A stretch of 64,000 bases of DNA from Ancylomarina sp963977525 (lineage in GTDB: Bacteria; Bacteroidota; Bacteroidia; Bacteroidales; Marinifilaceae). Below the pieces are notes generated by a model. That model did not search any database and was not told the DNA's origin. It saw only the letters and a list, made by a program, of their open reading frames with translations. How positions within the stretch are numbered: position 1 is the first letter of the stretch; each line of letters begins with the position of its first letter. A program made the translations under genes and the position numbers. Of this stretch, positions 16,042 through 25,604 are shown in pieces. Location of the stretch: positions 1 to 64,000 of the forward strand of contig CAXBPC010000002.1 in the NCBI GenBank assembly GCA_963977525.1, read 5' to 3'.

Positions 16042-17074
16042 GTTCTTTTCCAATTTTGATTTGATATTTATGATTAGCTATCGGTTTCTGTATATAATCT
16101 AAGTGTAAATTCTCAGATGTGAAAAGTTCTTGTTTGTCTGTAATTATGAGACATTCAATTCCTTTTAGTTTATTAATTAATTCAATTCCTTTTTCTTTCC
16201 CAAGCACAAAAACAGAAGTCGCTAAAGCATCTGCAAGTTCAGCATTAGGACATATTATACTTACGCTACTTAAACCTTTAACAGGATAGCCTGTTCTCGG
16301 GTCGATAATATGTGAGTAGCGTTGACCATTTATAGTAACAAATTTTTCGTAATTGCCCGAAGTGACAACTGCTGTTTCGTTTATATTGAGCCAAGAAAAA
16401 ACTTTCCCTTTTTGTTTAGGATTGATAATGCCAATCTTCCAATCTTTTTCACCTTCATCTTTTCCCCAGCTAATTAAATCCCCTGAGGCATTAACTAAAG
16501 CTCCTTTTAAGTTCATTTTTGACATGATATCAAGAGCTCTATTTGCAGCATATCCTTTTCCAATAGCACCAAAGCCAATCTTCATGCCTTTTTCCTTTAA
16601 GAAAACTGTTCTTTTCTCGGAATTAAGGATGATGTTTTTATAATTGATTTTTGCGACAGAAGCCGCTACTGTACTAGAGTCTGGCAATTCTTTCATCTTC
16701 CCATCAAAATGCCAAACTTTATCCATTGAAGCATAGCTGATATCGAATGCACCATGTGTAAGGGCGGATATCTTGATTGAACGTCGGATTAAATTGAAAA
16801 GTTCTTGATCAACAATAACCGGTTTAATCCCAGCATTTCTTATAACTTCTGAAGTTTGTGAATTAGTATCCCAAGATGAAATTAATTTTTCGATTCGTTT
16901 GATTTCTGTAATGCCTTCTTCAATAGCTTTCATCGCGGTATCTTGATCTGGGCTAACTGCAGTTATCTCAAATCGAGATCCCATAAGAAGAAGGATTTTG
17001 GTGTGAGATTCTTTCTGTCCTAGACTGCATAGTGATAAAAAGACTAGGAGTAAGGTTGCTGTATTTCGGATCAT
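16031..17074 (-). CDS. apbE: FAD:protein FMN transferase (ApbE family)
   Basis: 347-residue exported enzyme that transfers FMN from FAD onto Thr/Ser of target proteins in the periplasm. Signal peptide MIRNTATLLLVFLSLCSLGQ. Family marks: LISSWDTNSQTSE near residue 60, IGFGAIGKGYAANRA, LVNASGDLISWG (the metal/FAD region), TSGNYEKF, YSHIIDPRTGYPVKG and ADALATSVFVLGKEKG. ATG overlaps the stop of the upstream thioredoxin gene (ATGA). No Nqr/Rnf complex or FMN-binding domain protein is nearby in the window, so the likely acceptor is an operon partner; the SGAS sequence in the DUF3570 protein is a candidate. Confidence 0.93.
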   Translation of the reverse strand: MIRNTATLLLVFLSLCSLGQKESHTKILLLMGSRFEITAVSPDQDTAMKAIEEGITEIKRIEKLISSWDTNSQTSEVIRNAGIKPVIVDQELFNLIRRSIKISALTHGAFDISYASMDKVWHFDGKMKELPDSSTVAASVAKINYKNIILNSEKRTVFLKEKGMKIGFGAIGKGYAANRALDIMSKMNLKGALVNASGDLISWGKDEGEKDWKIGIINPKQKGKVFSWLNINETAVVTSGNYEKFVTINGQRYSHIIDPRTGYPVKGLSSVSIICPNAELADALATSVFVLGKEKGIELINKLKGIECLIITDKQELFTSENLHLDYIQKPIANHKYQIKIGKEHAK

Positions 17075-17520
17075 ATTGCTTTTCCAATCAAAGTTTTAAT
17101 GTGATCGATATATTGAGTTGGACTCAAGTGTTTATATTTTGTTCTAGCGACTATATTTAAATCAGAATCGAGAATGATAATTGTAGGGAATTGACCTTCT
17201 TTATTATATTTCTCAGCTAATTTTTCATTATACTGCGTTTGCTTTTTGTTCAATCTGTTTTTTTTCTTTCTTGGAAAATCAACATCAACCAGAACTAATT
17301 TATCATTTGCAAATGATTCAAATTCAGCTGTGTTTAATATTGATTGTTTTAACATCATACAAGACCTACACCAGTCTGATCCTGAGAAGTTCATGAATAT
17401 AAGTTTATTTTCTTGCTTAGCTAATTGTGCGGCTTTTTCAAGTTGATTTATTTGTGAGAATCCATTAGAAAAACCAGCTAATATTAGAATAATGCTAAAT
17501 AAAATTGTTTTATTAATCAT
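17071..17520 (-). CDS. Exported thioredoxin-family protein
   Basis: 149-residue thioredoxin-fold protein with signal peptide MINKTILFSIILILAGFSNG and a redox site SDWCRSCMML (CRSC). The cis-Pro motif is QFPTIIILD. First gene of the operon with ApbE, DUF4266 and DUF3570, so it probably reduces or protects the cysteine pair of the DUF4266 tail or another periplasmic partner. The start was set at ATG 17520: the longer frame begins with TTG and would hide the signal peptide. Confidence 0.9.
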   Translation of the reverse strand: MINKTILFSIILILAGFSNGFSQINQLEKAAQLAKQENKLIFMNFSGSDWCRSCMMLKQSILNTAEFESFANDKLVLVDVDFPRKKKNRLNKKQTQYNEKLAEKYNKEGQFPTIIILDSDLNIVARTKYKHLSPTQYIDHIKTLIGKAI

Positions 17521-17671
17521 ATGTACTTGTTCAAAATGATGAAATAGATGTTTTTTTGACAAACAAATGTAATCAATGGTATATTTAAATATCTAAATAA
17601 GTTGTTAAAAAATATAAATAGATAATGACCTTATTGTCGCAGACTGGATTTCAATTGTTTACTTGTAAAAA

Positions 17672-17700
17672 AATCCCACTTAACTTGAGCTAAGTGGGAT
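17672..17700 (-). terminator. Terminator at the end of the sus arm
   Basis: ATCCCACTTA / TAAGTGGGAT stem with an 8-9 nt loop. On the minus strand it is followed by seven Ts, 24 bp past the amylase stop. Confidence 0.9.
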
Positions 17701-17723
17701 CTTCCCAATGTATGAAAAATGAT

Positions 17724-20700
17724 TTACTGCTTAATTATTTTTTTAGTCAACTTGTTACCATCATCAAGATCAAAAACCATAATATAGACTCCTTGATTCA
17801 AATGGCTGAGATTTAGAATTTCATTACTATCTGGGTTCTTTTTGTAGAGAATTGTTTTTCCCGTTAAACTATAAAGATTAATGCGTTTAACGTGCTTAAG
17901 GTTGTCTAGGTGAAGTAAATCAATTACAGGATTTGGATATATTCTCAGTTCTTCATCTAAAATATCCTCAATTCCTGTTGAGTAGTCAATTGCTTGAGAA
18001 TAGTCAGAATAAATTTTCTCACCATTAAGTAAATTGCCACTTGTCGCTACCGGAGTTACTGAGAATCGTATATAACGACCAACATCGTCACGAGAAATTG
18101 CGTATTCAAGTGTATTTTCTCCTGGAATAGTAACTTCATTTTCTCCTGCTTGATCGTCTGAACGATACCATTCAATGACTGAGCTGCCTTCTGGATCTTT
18201 ATTAACATCAGAATAGTTGTATGAAGCATTTATAATTCCATCCTGTTTGAAATCACCACTCAATACTAGCTCACTTGCAACAGGTGCTTCAGGTATAGAA
18301 GGTGTTTCCAATTGCTTTGTAGTAAACAGACGATACTCTCCAGCCTCTAGGTTGATAGTTATGTTGATATCCGAAACCGAAAGTTCCGTACCATTAAAAT
18401 AATCGTACCAAGTACCCGTTTTGCTAAAATTAGGCGTAATAGAACCAGCTTTTACATCAAAATTGGCAATCACGCGCACATCCATATCAGAATGGTTTAT
18501 TTCAATACGCTTGAGAGCGCCAGCAACGCTTAAGTTAAAATCCTCAGAAGAGAATGCTGGCTCTTGCGTTTTCAGTTTAATAAGAGCTGAAAATACTTGA
18601 TAAAGATGTTGACGATCTGGATCGTTTTGATAATCCCACTTAATGGGTTTCTTTCCTGTACGACCGTTTTCATCAATAGAAAAATCATAGCCTAACTCAC
18701 CAAATTGCCAGATCATTTTAGGACCGGGAATGGTGAAAAATAAAGCACCAGCCGTTTCTATACGCGAAAGGGCAGTCGTTAAGTTTGTTACATCGTAAGT
18801 GCCTGAAGAATTGCCAAATTGTAGGTTTTTATACATCAGGCGTTCTTCATCGTGACTTTCCATATAAGAGATCAATCTAGGTGCTACCCACTGACGTTCT
18901 TTCCACGATGTCCAACTTAAATCTGATTTACCACTTTCGTTGTATCCCATTGTGGCTTCGCCGTAATTACCACTGGCATTTCCCCACAAATGAATACCAT
19001 AAGCTGCTAGTTCTTTTTCTTCAAAAACATCTGATAAGTGTTCAAAACTAATGAAAGCTTTATCATTTTCAGCCCAAATTTGATCTGTCATACGTTTTAG
19101 TAATCGAATACGATCAGCATCATATTTGCTCCCCCAAATATCATCGGAGATCGTGTGGGGCGTATTTGAAAAACCCTTGGTGAAATCGAAACGGTAACCA
19201 TCGATATGATATTCATCTATCCAATAGGTGTTGATTCTATCAACTAATTTTTGTGTTTCTAAACTCTCATGGTTAAAGTCAGCTCCCCAATGTGCATCTG
19301 GATTTTCAAAGTTGTGTTCAACATTGTACCAAGGATTATCTGTAGAAGGTTTTCCCCCTTCTGAATACATTCTTAAAAAGGGTGATTGTCCGAAAGAATG
19401 GTTTAGAACCATATCCATGATTACAGCTATACCACGCTTATGGCATTCATTAATGAAAGCCTTATAATCGTTTTTAGTTCCGTATGCCTTATCGGGAGCA
19501 AAATAAAAGGCAGGATTATATCCCCATGAATCGTTACCGTCGAATTCGTTAAAAGGCATTAATTCAATAGCATTAATACCTAGTCGTTGTAAATAATCAA
19601 GCGTGTCAGTTACTGTTTTAATATTACCAGCTTCTGTGAAATCACGGATTAATAATTCATAAATGACAAGATCATCATGATCTGGCATGATGAAGCCTGT
19701 ATCATTCCAAGTAAAGCTTGTTTGATTTGTTTGAAGAACTGAGGCAAATTCGGTGGTTTTATCGGAAGGGTATGGTATTAAGTTAGGATAGGTCGTGTTT
19801 GAGATGTATTGATCATTCCATGGGTCGAGTAGTTTGTCAGCGTAAGGATCTGCTATTTTTATTTCACCATCTATAAAGTATTGGAAAATGTATTCTTTAG
19901 CAGGAGTAAGGTTATTAATTGTCAACCAAAAATAATCACCATCTTTTTTCATTTGGTAATTGTTACTAAGTAGCCAATCATTAAAATCACCAATAATAAA
20001 TACAAAGCCTTTATTTGGAGCAAATAATTGTAAGGTAACCTCAGTATCTGAAATATAGCTAATTCCATCTTTTAGTGCACTTGGGCGAACTTCTGTTTGT
20101 GTCTCTTGGCGGATTACTATACTTAGAGTATCACGTTTTACTTCACTTCCAGAAGTGGCCACAGCTACGAATTCATGATCCCCAGCCGTTGGGTAATTAA
20201 ATATTTTTTCAATAGAAAGTGAGTTGATGCTCTCATTCTGAACACCATCTACCCAAAGTTCTAAAGATTCACTTGCTGCAGAGTTAATACTCACTGTGAA
20301 ATCTGTAGACTTTTCAATAATACTATTGTTTATAGGACTTGTGAAGCTAACATTTAAGCCTTCAGTACTGAGCTCAATAAAAATATCTGCATTCCCAACA
20401 TCTTTACCCTCTTTTGAATTGTCGGAACTACGAAAAACAAAAGCCATTTTTTGAATTTCTTCACCAGCAGGGACACTGTAATATTCACGAATACTCGGTA
20501 TTATTTCGAATTCCCATTTGTTATTACCTATACTAGTTAGTTTGTATTTGGTATCATTATCACCCCATGTTGGAGCATATTGCCAATCACCTTTATCGGT
20601 GTTAACACCTGTGTGAGCATAAACATCACCTGTAAAATCTTTTAGCCCTTGATTACCAAGACTGGCGTCGAAGGTGATGGTTACAGCAGCATTTTCAGTA

Positions 20701-20795
20701 GGGAAGGTAGGAGAGGTAGTGACAATTTGACTCCAGCTTATTTGAGAGCTTAATATGAGTGTTAGAAGAATTAATATGGAGTAGATTTTTTTCAT
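17724..20795 (-). CDS. T9SS-secreted GH13 alpha-amylase, multidomain
   Basis: 1023-residue extracellular starch-degrading enzyme. Order: signal peptide (1-22); a beta-rich N-terminal domain (about 25-150) with SVPAGEEIQKMAFVFR, resembling carbohydrate-binding modules; an Ig-like domain (about 160-235); a CBM48/early-set domain with GFVFIIGDFNDW (about 255-335); and a GH13 barrel (about 370-740). Barrel motifs: VIMDMVLNHSFG, DGYRFDFTKGF (nucleophile Asp), FISFEHLSD (acid/base Glu) and YMESHDEERL. Then come a C-terminal beta domain, an Ig-like domain (about 845-940) and a type A T9SS sorting domain beginning LRIYPNP. It is the only T9SS cargo in the locus, so probably the enzyme that makes the first cuts at the cell surface. 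Separated from SusF by a hairpin terminator, so it may be expressed at a lower level. Confidence 0.93.
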   Translation of the reverse strand: MKKIYSILILLTLILSSQISWSQIVTTSPTFPTENAAVTITFDASLGNQGLKDFTGDVYAHTGVNTDKGDWQYAPTWGDNDTKYKLTSIGNNKWEFEIIPSIREYYSVPAGEEIQKMAFVFRSSDNSKEGKDVGNADIFIELSTEGLNVSFTSPINNSIIEKSTDFTVSINSAASESLELWVDGVQNESINSLSIEKIFNYPTAGDHEFVAVATSGSEVKRDTLSIVIRQETQTEVRPSALKDGISYISDTEVTLQLFAPNKGFVFIIGDFNDWLLSNNYQMKKDGDYFWLTINNLTPAKEYIFQYFIDGEIKIADPYADKLLDPWNDQYISNTTYPNLIPYPSDKTTEFASVLQTNQTSFTWNDTGFIMPDHDDLVIYELLIRDFTEAGNIKTVTDTLDYLQRLGINAIELMPFNEFDGNDSWGYNPAFYFAPDKAYGTKNDYKAFINECHKRGIAVIMDMVLNHSFGQSPFLRMYSEGGKPSTDNPWYNVEHNFENPDAHWGADFNHESLETQKLVDRINTYWIDEYHIDGYRFDFTKGFSNTPHTISDDIWGSKYDADRIRLLKRMTDQIWAENDKAFISFEHLSDVFEEKELAAYGIHLWGNASGNYGEATMGYNESGKSDLSWTSWKERQWVAPRLISYMESHDEERLMYKNLQFGNSSGTYDVTNLTTALSRIETAGALFFTIPGPKMIWQFGELGYDFSIDENGRTGKKPIKWDYQNDPDRQHLYQVFSALIKLKTQEPAFSSEDFNLSVAGALKRIEINHSDMDVRVIANFDVKAGSITPNFSKTGTWYDYFNGTELSVSDINITINLEAGEYRLFTTKQLETPSIPEAPVASELVLSGDFKQDGIINASYNYSDVNKDPEGSSVIEWYRSDDQAGENEVTIPGENTLEYAISRDDVGRYIRFSVTPVATSGNLLNGEKIYSDYSQAIDYSTGIEDILDEELRIYPNPVIDLLHLDNLKHVKRINLYSLTGKTILYKKNPDSNEILNLSHLNQGVYIMVFDLDDGNKLTKKIIKQ

Positions 20796-20869
20796 AAATG
20801 AGAGTTAATCCTTATTGTCAATTGGTTGATCTTTAAGTCTTATTGGTAAGTTATAAATTATTAGTATAA

Positions 20870-20902
20870 AAAAATAACGGGAAGAGTATTCCCGTTATTT
20901 TT
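20870..20902 (-). terminator. Intra-operon terminator/attenuator between SusF-like and amylase genes
   Basis: AAAATAACGGGAA / TTCCCGTTATTTT perfect stem with a 5-nt loop, T-rich on the minus strand after the stem. It lies between the SusF-like stop and the amylase start and would reduce read-through into the amylase gene. Confidence 0.85.
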
Positions 20903-20911
20903 ATTTTAGTT

Positions 20912-22915
20912 CTAATTTTTTGTAAATGTTAAAGTTCTATTAGCTAGACTAAATTTGATTGTGTAGTTACCTACACCATCTGGAGTAGATAGGTTCGGGT
21001 CTCCACCTTCAAAGTTAAGCATCTCGTATTTGAACTTAAATCCACTATCCCAGTTTCCCGATTCAGCAAATATCTTAAATGCATCGTCTGCCGCAAGATC
21101 TGTTGTAAGGGTCCACTCTTTGTTGGTGTCATCCCAAGTTAGTTCAATACCAGCGTTAATATCCCAACCATTTGGAGAACCTACTAGATACATCTTTTTA
21201 TTAGCAATAAGATCTTTAGTATAGGTCATATTATAAGTGTCCATTGTTAACTTATAATAGCCAGCTCCAGGCGTTGCAATATTTGGATCTCCACCTTCAA
21301 GAGATAGATTGCCATCGCTAATTTCCTTGTAACCTGAATTCCAGTTTCCAGTCTCATAGAAAAATTTGAAACCACCAGTTGCATTCATGTCCACATATGT
21401 TGTCCATTTGCCTTCGCCAGCATATACCATATTGAATCCATTATCAATAGACCAACCTGCAGGTGTCGCATCACCAACAAGAGTCATTTCAGCGTCAAGA
21501 ATAGAGTATTTATAAGAACTAGCATCTGCATCAAACCAAACAGCAACTCTGTATAATTTGAAATCATCACCTGTGTTTGTGCTAGGAATATCCTTGTTGT
21601 CTCCACCTAATAAACCGCCTTTAGGATCTTCAGTATCGGTAATTCTACCCATACCGCCTTCCCAACTGCCTTTAGCAGGGAAGAATTTAAGGTTTCCATT
21701 CTTCAATGGGATATATCCCATATAAGCATTATGACTTGATCGATATTTTAACTCAATAGCATTATCGATATTCCATCCTGCTTCAGTAGCATCACCTACA
21801 AGGTAAATAGCTGCTTCTTCGATAGTGTAAACACCTTTGTTAAGATCTAAAGTGATAATGTAAGTTTTATCAGCACCATCGAAAGCGATGTTGTTGTTCT
21901 TACCCTTTGGAGCTAAAATTCCTGTGTTTCCGTCAGAACCTGCATCAGCCCAGTCTAAACCATCCCAATTTTGCTGATTAATGAACTTAAAGTTTGCACC
22001 ATCTTTTAGTGTCACTTCTAGAGAATAAACACCTTCTGATTTACGAGTCAGTTCTGGCGATGTACCAGGACTCCACGCAGGATCAGTCGCATTGTAATCT
22101 CCAACAAGGTAAATGTTTGGATAGTCACTAACATAGGTTTCATAAGCTGCAATCGTTAAATTACTGTTTACAAAATCAGCAGTTACAGCATACCATCCAG
22201 TTTCTCCAGTAAATTTGAAGTTCCCTGCATCATCTCCAGCAGCTTCAATGTTTTCTGATCGAGTAGCAAATTTAGCGAAGTTATAATCATAACCATCTTC
22301 TGCTTGCTTGTCTGAAAATTTAAATAAGCCATCCTTTGTAAGCTTTAGGTATTTTGTAAAGACACTTTCGCTACCATAGGCCTTTAATGCTCCAGTCACT
22401 TGTTCTGCACCTGTAGCCGTTCCAAACATAAATAATTCAGAAGGGATAGGTACATCAAGATAAGGAGTCAGCTTCATTGAAAATGAAGCTGAATACAAAC
22501 TATTAAGATCCTCGTTAGCAAAGGCTCTAATTCTACCTTCAAGTTCTACCATTTGGGCAGGAGCATATCTGCTAGATATTAACGTGTTTAGACCTCCAAC
22601 TGTAATTGATGTTGTTATGTCATTAACGCGATCAAATTCTAAAGGGCTTTGAAATTCATTACCTACAGTATCAACCTGAACATAGTATCTAACCCCGATA
22701 GGATCCGCAAATGTTGCGTCCGTCCAGTTTAATTCTACGATAGTATTTCCTTCATTTTTCTTTTCAAGAACTAAATCGATTTCTTCGGTAAGTCCCTCAA
22801 GCACTGGGGCAGTTCCTTGAACAGGCTCAGTTATACCTGGCGTCTCAAAGTCGTCATCACAAGCGATGAAGAAAACAGCCAATAGAGATATAAATAGATA
22901 TTTTATATTTTTCAT
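20912..22915 (-). CDS. SusF-like starch-binding surface lipoprotein
   Basis: 667-residue lipoprotein (lipobox in SLLAVFFIACDDDF). An N-terminal SusE-type Ig domain (about 30-150) is followed by four or five repeated beta-sandwich modules of about 100 residues. They open with IYLVGDYN, IYLVGDATEAGWN, MTLVGDATPAGWS and MYLVGSPNGWD, and have conserved aromatic positions typical of SusE/SusF starch-binding domains. Located at the outer face of the outer membrane, it would hold starch near SusCD. Only a 2-bp gap separates it from the preceding SusE-like gene, so they are cotranscribed and the duplicated N-termini (MKNIKY) point to gene duplication. SusE/SusF naming is by position and module count. 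Confidence 0.92.
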   Translation of the reverse strand: MKNIKYLFISLLAVFFIACDDDFETPGITEPVQGTAPVLEGLTEEIDLVLEKKNEGNTIVELNWTDATFADPIGVRYYVQVDTVGNEFQSPLEFDRVNDITTSITVGGLNTLISSRYAPAQMVELEGRIRAFANEDLNSLYSASFSMKLTPYLDVPIPSELFMFGTATGAEQVTGALKAYGSESVFTKYLKLTKDGLFKFSDKQAEDGYDYNFAKFATRSENIEAAGDDAGNFKFTGETGWYAVTADFVNSNLTIAAYETYVSDYPNIYLVGDYNATDPAWSPGTSPELTRKSEGVYSLEVTLKDGANFKFINQQNWDGLDWADAGSDGNTGILAPKGKNNNIAFDGADKTYIITLDLNKGVYTIEEAAIYLVGDATEAGWNIDNAIELKYRSSHNAYMGYIPLKNGNLKFFPAKGSWEGGMGRITDTEDPKGGLLGGDNKDIPSTNTGDDFKLYRVAVWFDADASSYKYSILDAEMTLVGDATPAGWSIDNGFNMVYAGEGKWTTYVDMNATGGFKFFYETGNWNSGYKEISDGNLSLEGGDPNIATPGAGYYKLTMDTYNMTYTKDLIANKKMYLVGSPNGWDINAGIELTWDDTNKEWTLTTDLAADDAFKIFAESGNWDSGFKFKYEMLNFEGGDPNLSTPDGVGNYTIKFSLANRTLTFTKN

Positions 22916-22917
22916 TT

Positions 22918-24000
22918 TTATTCAATTTTACCTGTTTGATTAATAAAGTCAAGAACTATAGTTTGCTCGCCTGCATCAAGATTAAATCTCTCTTGATCAT
23001 CACCATCTGCTCTATATTCAATTTTACCATCAAGGAAGATGAATTCAGCATGCCACCAGTCTCCTAAGTATGGATGGGTTACATGAAGTCTTAACTCGCC
23101 ACCTAAAAGGTTCTTAGTTAGGGTCATCGTTTTATCTTCAGCATTCAACTGGAATTTATTCTCTTCTATAACAGAACTAGTAGGCCATGCATCAACATTA
23201 GGTCCTGCAATATAAACGTTAGCAGGTTCAATTAGTAACTTGTTATTTGCCAAATCTACACCAACAGTATAATATCCAGCTGTTCCAGGTACAGGTATAT
23301 CTACACCTCTGTCACCAGTTGTTCCTAAAGTGTACTCACCACTAACAGGATCTCCAATTCTTCCGATAACACCTTTGAAGTCAACATCAGAACAAATTTT
23401 GAAAGTTCCTGTAGCTTCCATCCAAATAATCATCCAATTGTCATCTGGTTCGCTGTTAACTTTGTTTAGCTTAAGCTTATTATTCTGTGCTACACGTCCT
23501 ACACCATCACCAAATAGGTATAATGTGTTTGGTGCAAATAGAATATCTAGGTAAGGTGTAGTTTTAAAGTCTGCAACCGATGAGTATAATGTTTCAACTC
23601 CATCAAGAGAAGAGGTCATAACTCTTGCATAAACAGTCGCTTCTTCATCTACAGTTAATACTAATAACTCAGTAAATAGTTCATTAATAGCACCTACTGT
23701 GAATGTGAATGCATTATCAGATGCATCAACATCAAAAGTGATAGGAGTTGTAAATTCAGATGTAGTAGAAAATTGAAGTTTATGTGTTACAACAAGATCA
23801 ACACCATAAGATGCAGGTGTATATGATACCTCAATAGACTCAGTTTTAGTAGCCTTTGATATTGCCAAAGTCTCCCCGAAACCGTCGATATTAGTTGCAG
23901 GTGTATATTCTGAATCATTTAATTTCACTATATCATCATCATCGCATGCGAAAAAGCTTACTGCGATAAGTAATATGAGTATGTATTTTATATTCTTCAT
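22918..24000 (-). CDS. SusE-like surface lipoprotein
   Basis: 360-residue lipoprotein (lipobox in LLIAVSFFACDDDD). An N-terminal SusE Ig-like domain (about 30-150) is followed by two starch-binding-like modules, the first with LYLFGDGVG and the second with VYIAGPNVDAWP. The acid-rich DDDD after the lipid cysteine fits a surface-export signal of Bacteroidota lipoproteins. Start chosen at MKNIKYILILL (24000); the longer frame adds 19 residues ahead of the signal peptide and overlaps SusD. It lies 19 bp after SusD and 2 bp before the SusF-like gene. Likely role: glucan binding at the cell surface. Confidence 0.9.
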   Translation of the reverse strand: MKNIKYILILLIAVSFFACDDDDIVKLNDSEYTPATNIDGFGETLAISKATKTESIEVSYTPASYGVDLVVTHKLQFSTTSEFTTPITFDVDASDNAFTFTVGAINELFTELLVLTVDEEATVYARVMTSSLDGVETLYSSVADFKTTPYLDILFAPNTLYLFGDGVGRVAQNNKLKLNKVNSEPDDNWMIIWMEATGTFKICSDVDFKGVIGRIGDPVSGEYTLGTTGDRGVDIPVPGTAGYYTVGVDLANNKLLIEPANVYIAGPNVDAWPTSSVIEENKFQLNAEDKTMTLTKNLLGGELRLHVTHPYLGDWWHAEFIFLDGKIEYRADGDDQERFNLDAGEQTIVLDFINQTGKIE

Positions 24001-24019
24001 AACGTATTTTTTAGATCTA

Positions 24020-25585
24020 TTAATAACCTGAGATATTCGACAGATTTGGATTTGCATTTATATCTGACGAAGGAATAGGAAATACATTATACTTCGCATC
24101 TGTAGTTTTACCATCTGCAACAGCACCTTTCCAAGGCCAATTGTAATCGCCAGTTGTTAATTGTCCAAATCTAACAAGATCGGTTCTTCTGTGACACTCC
24201 CAGTGTAGCTCACGTGCTCTTTCGTCAAGAATAAAATTTAGGGTCAAGTCTGCTTCTGTAATGTTTCCAGATGTATCTCCATATGCTCTTTCTCGAAGTT
24301 CGTTAACGTATCCTGTTGCAGTAGTCATATCGCCACCTGCACCACCCCGAAGAACAGCTTCAGCATACATTAAATAGAAGTCACTCAATCTGTAAAGTGG
24401 GAAATCTGTATCAGGAAATGATAGATTTGAGCCAACAGCTCCAGTTGAAGTTATGTTTTTGAACTTACGTAGAGCATATCCATCTCTAAAGTTGAAAATA
24501 TCGCCGATTTCTAGATTCTGACCTTCTGTGTAGAACATACCTCTATTATCTGTTCCTGTTACATCAGGGAAAAGATTTACAAAAGCTTTTGTGGTTCTAT
24601 TACCACCCCAGCCTCCGTCAATTCCAGACTCGCTAGCAGGCATATCACCACCAACTGTAGAGTGAATTATAAAGGTCATACCACCCCAAGTTTGAGTGCT
24701 GCTTCCATCTGAAGTGATCGGGAAAATTATCTCGTTAGTTCTTAAATGATTATCTGCTAAAAATAAATTGGCATAATCAGGCTCAATAGAATAACCACCA
24801 TTGATTATTTTGTTACTGTAAGTGATAGCTTCTGTGTATTTAGGTGCTCCAATATAGACCTCAGCATTTAGATACATCTTTGCTAGAATTGCCCATGCTA
24901 AACCTTTTTCAGCTCTACCATATTCATTTGTCATTGGGTCAGCTAAATCAGATTCAATGCTTGTTAATTCTAACTCGATGTAGTTAAATAATTCTTGTTG
25001 TGTAGCCATTTCTGGAAAGAAAAATGAACCTACTTCATCTTCTTCAGTTACAAATGGACCACGTCCAAACATATCTAACATATGATAATAACTTAGAGCT
25101 CTTAATGCTCTGGCTTCATCACTATAAGCTTTGAATTCAGATTTACCTTCTGTTAGTTTAATCAAGTTATTACAGTATGTAATTTGAAGGGTTATTCGAT
25201 AGTACATTGCTGTAACAAACTCGTTTGAACTGTCCCAGTCTTGATCGTGTAAATCTCTTAAGTTTCCATCATTCCATGCAACAATAGCTTCATCAGTTGG
25301 TAGCTCTTGGTGATTCCATAATAGTCTTAAATAAGATGAAAAACCACCATCTATACTACTGATATCTGGATCTCCATCAACGCCAGTTTGTCCTCCTAAA
25401 ATTAGGCCTGCATAACATTTAGCTAAAAGTTGTTTATAGGAATCAGCATCTGTTAGTACATTATCACCCGTTTTTATATCCTCATCTAGAGGTACCGTAT
25501 CCAAATCATTGACACACGACACACATGCAAATAATAATGCAAATGCTATCATGATATAATTTGTTTTAAAATATCTTTTTTTCAT
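24020..25585 (-). CDS. susD: SusD/RagB-family glycan-binding lipoprotein
   Basis: 521-residue SusD homologue, the surface lid that captures oligosaccharides for the SusC channel. Lipoprotein signal ending in FALLFACVSC. Typical SusD features: the helical TPR-like scaffold with FVTAMYYRITLQITYCNNLI, EARALRALSYYHMLDMFG (family signature), LAWAILAKMYLNAEVYIG, and the C-terminal FILDERARELHWECHRRTDLVRFG followed by VFPIPSSDINANPNL. Start set at ATG 25585 rather than five codons upstream. Follows SusC after 19 bp, as in most PULs. Confidence 0.96.
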   Translation of the reverse strand: MKKRYFKTNYIMIAFALLFACVSCVNDLDTVPLDEDIKTGDNVLTDADSYKQLLAKCYAGLILGGQTGVDGDPDISSIDGGFSSYLRLLWNHQELPTDEAIVAWNDGNLRDLHDQDWDSSNEFVTAMYYRITLQITYCNNLIKLTEGKSEFKAYSDEARALRALSYYHMLDMFGRGPFVTEEDEVGSFFFPEMATQQELFNYIELELTSIESDLADPMTNEYGRAEKGLAWAILAKMYLNAEVYIGAPKYTEAITYSNKIINGGYSIEPDYANLFLADNHLRTNEIIFPITSDGSSTQTWGGMTFIIHSTVGGDMPASESGIDGGWGGNRTTKAFVNLFPDVTGTDNRGMFYTEGQNLEIGDIFNFRDGYALRKFKNITSTGAVGSNLSFPDTDFPLYRLSDFYLMYAEAVLRGGAGGDMTTATGYVNELRERAYGDTSGNITEADLTLNFILDERARELHWECHRRTDLVRFGQLTTGDYNWPWKGAVADGKTTDAKYNVFPIPSSDINANPNLSNISGY

Positions 25586-25604
25586 AACTAATAACATTTA
25601 TTAA

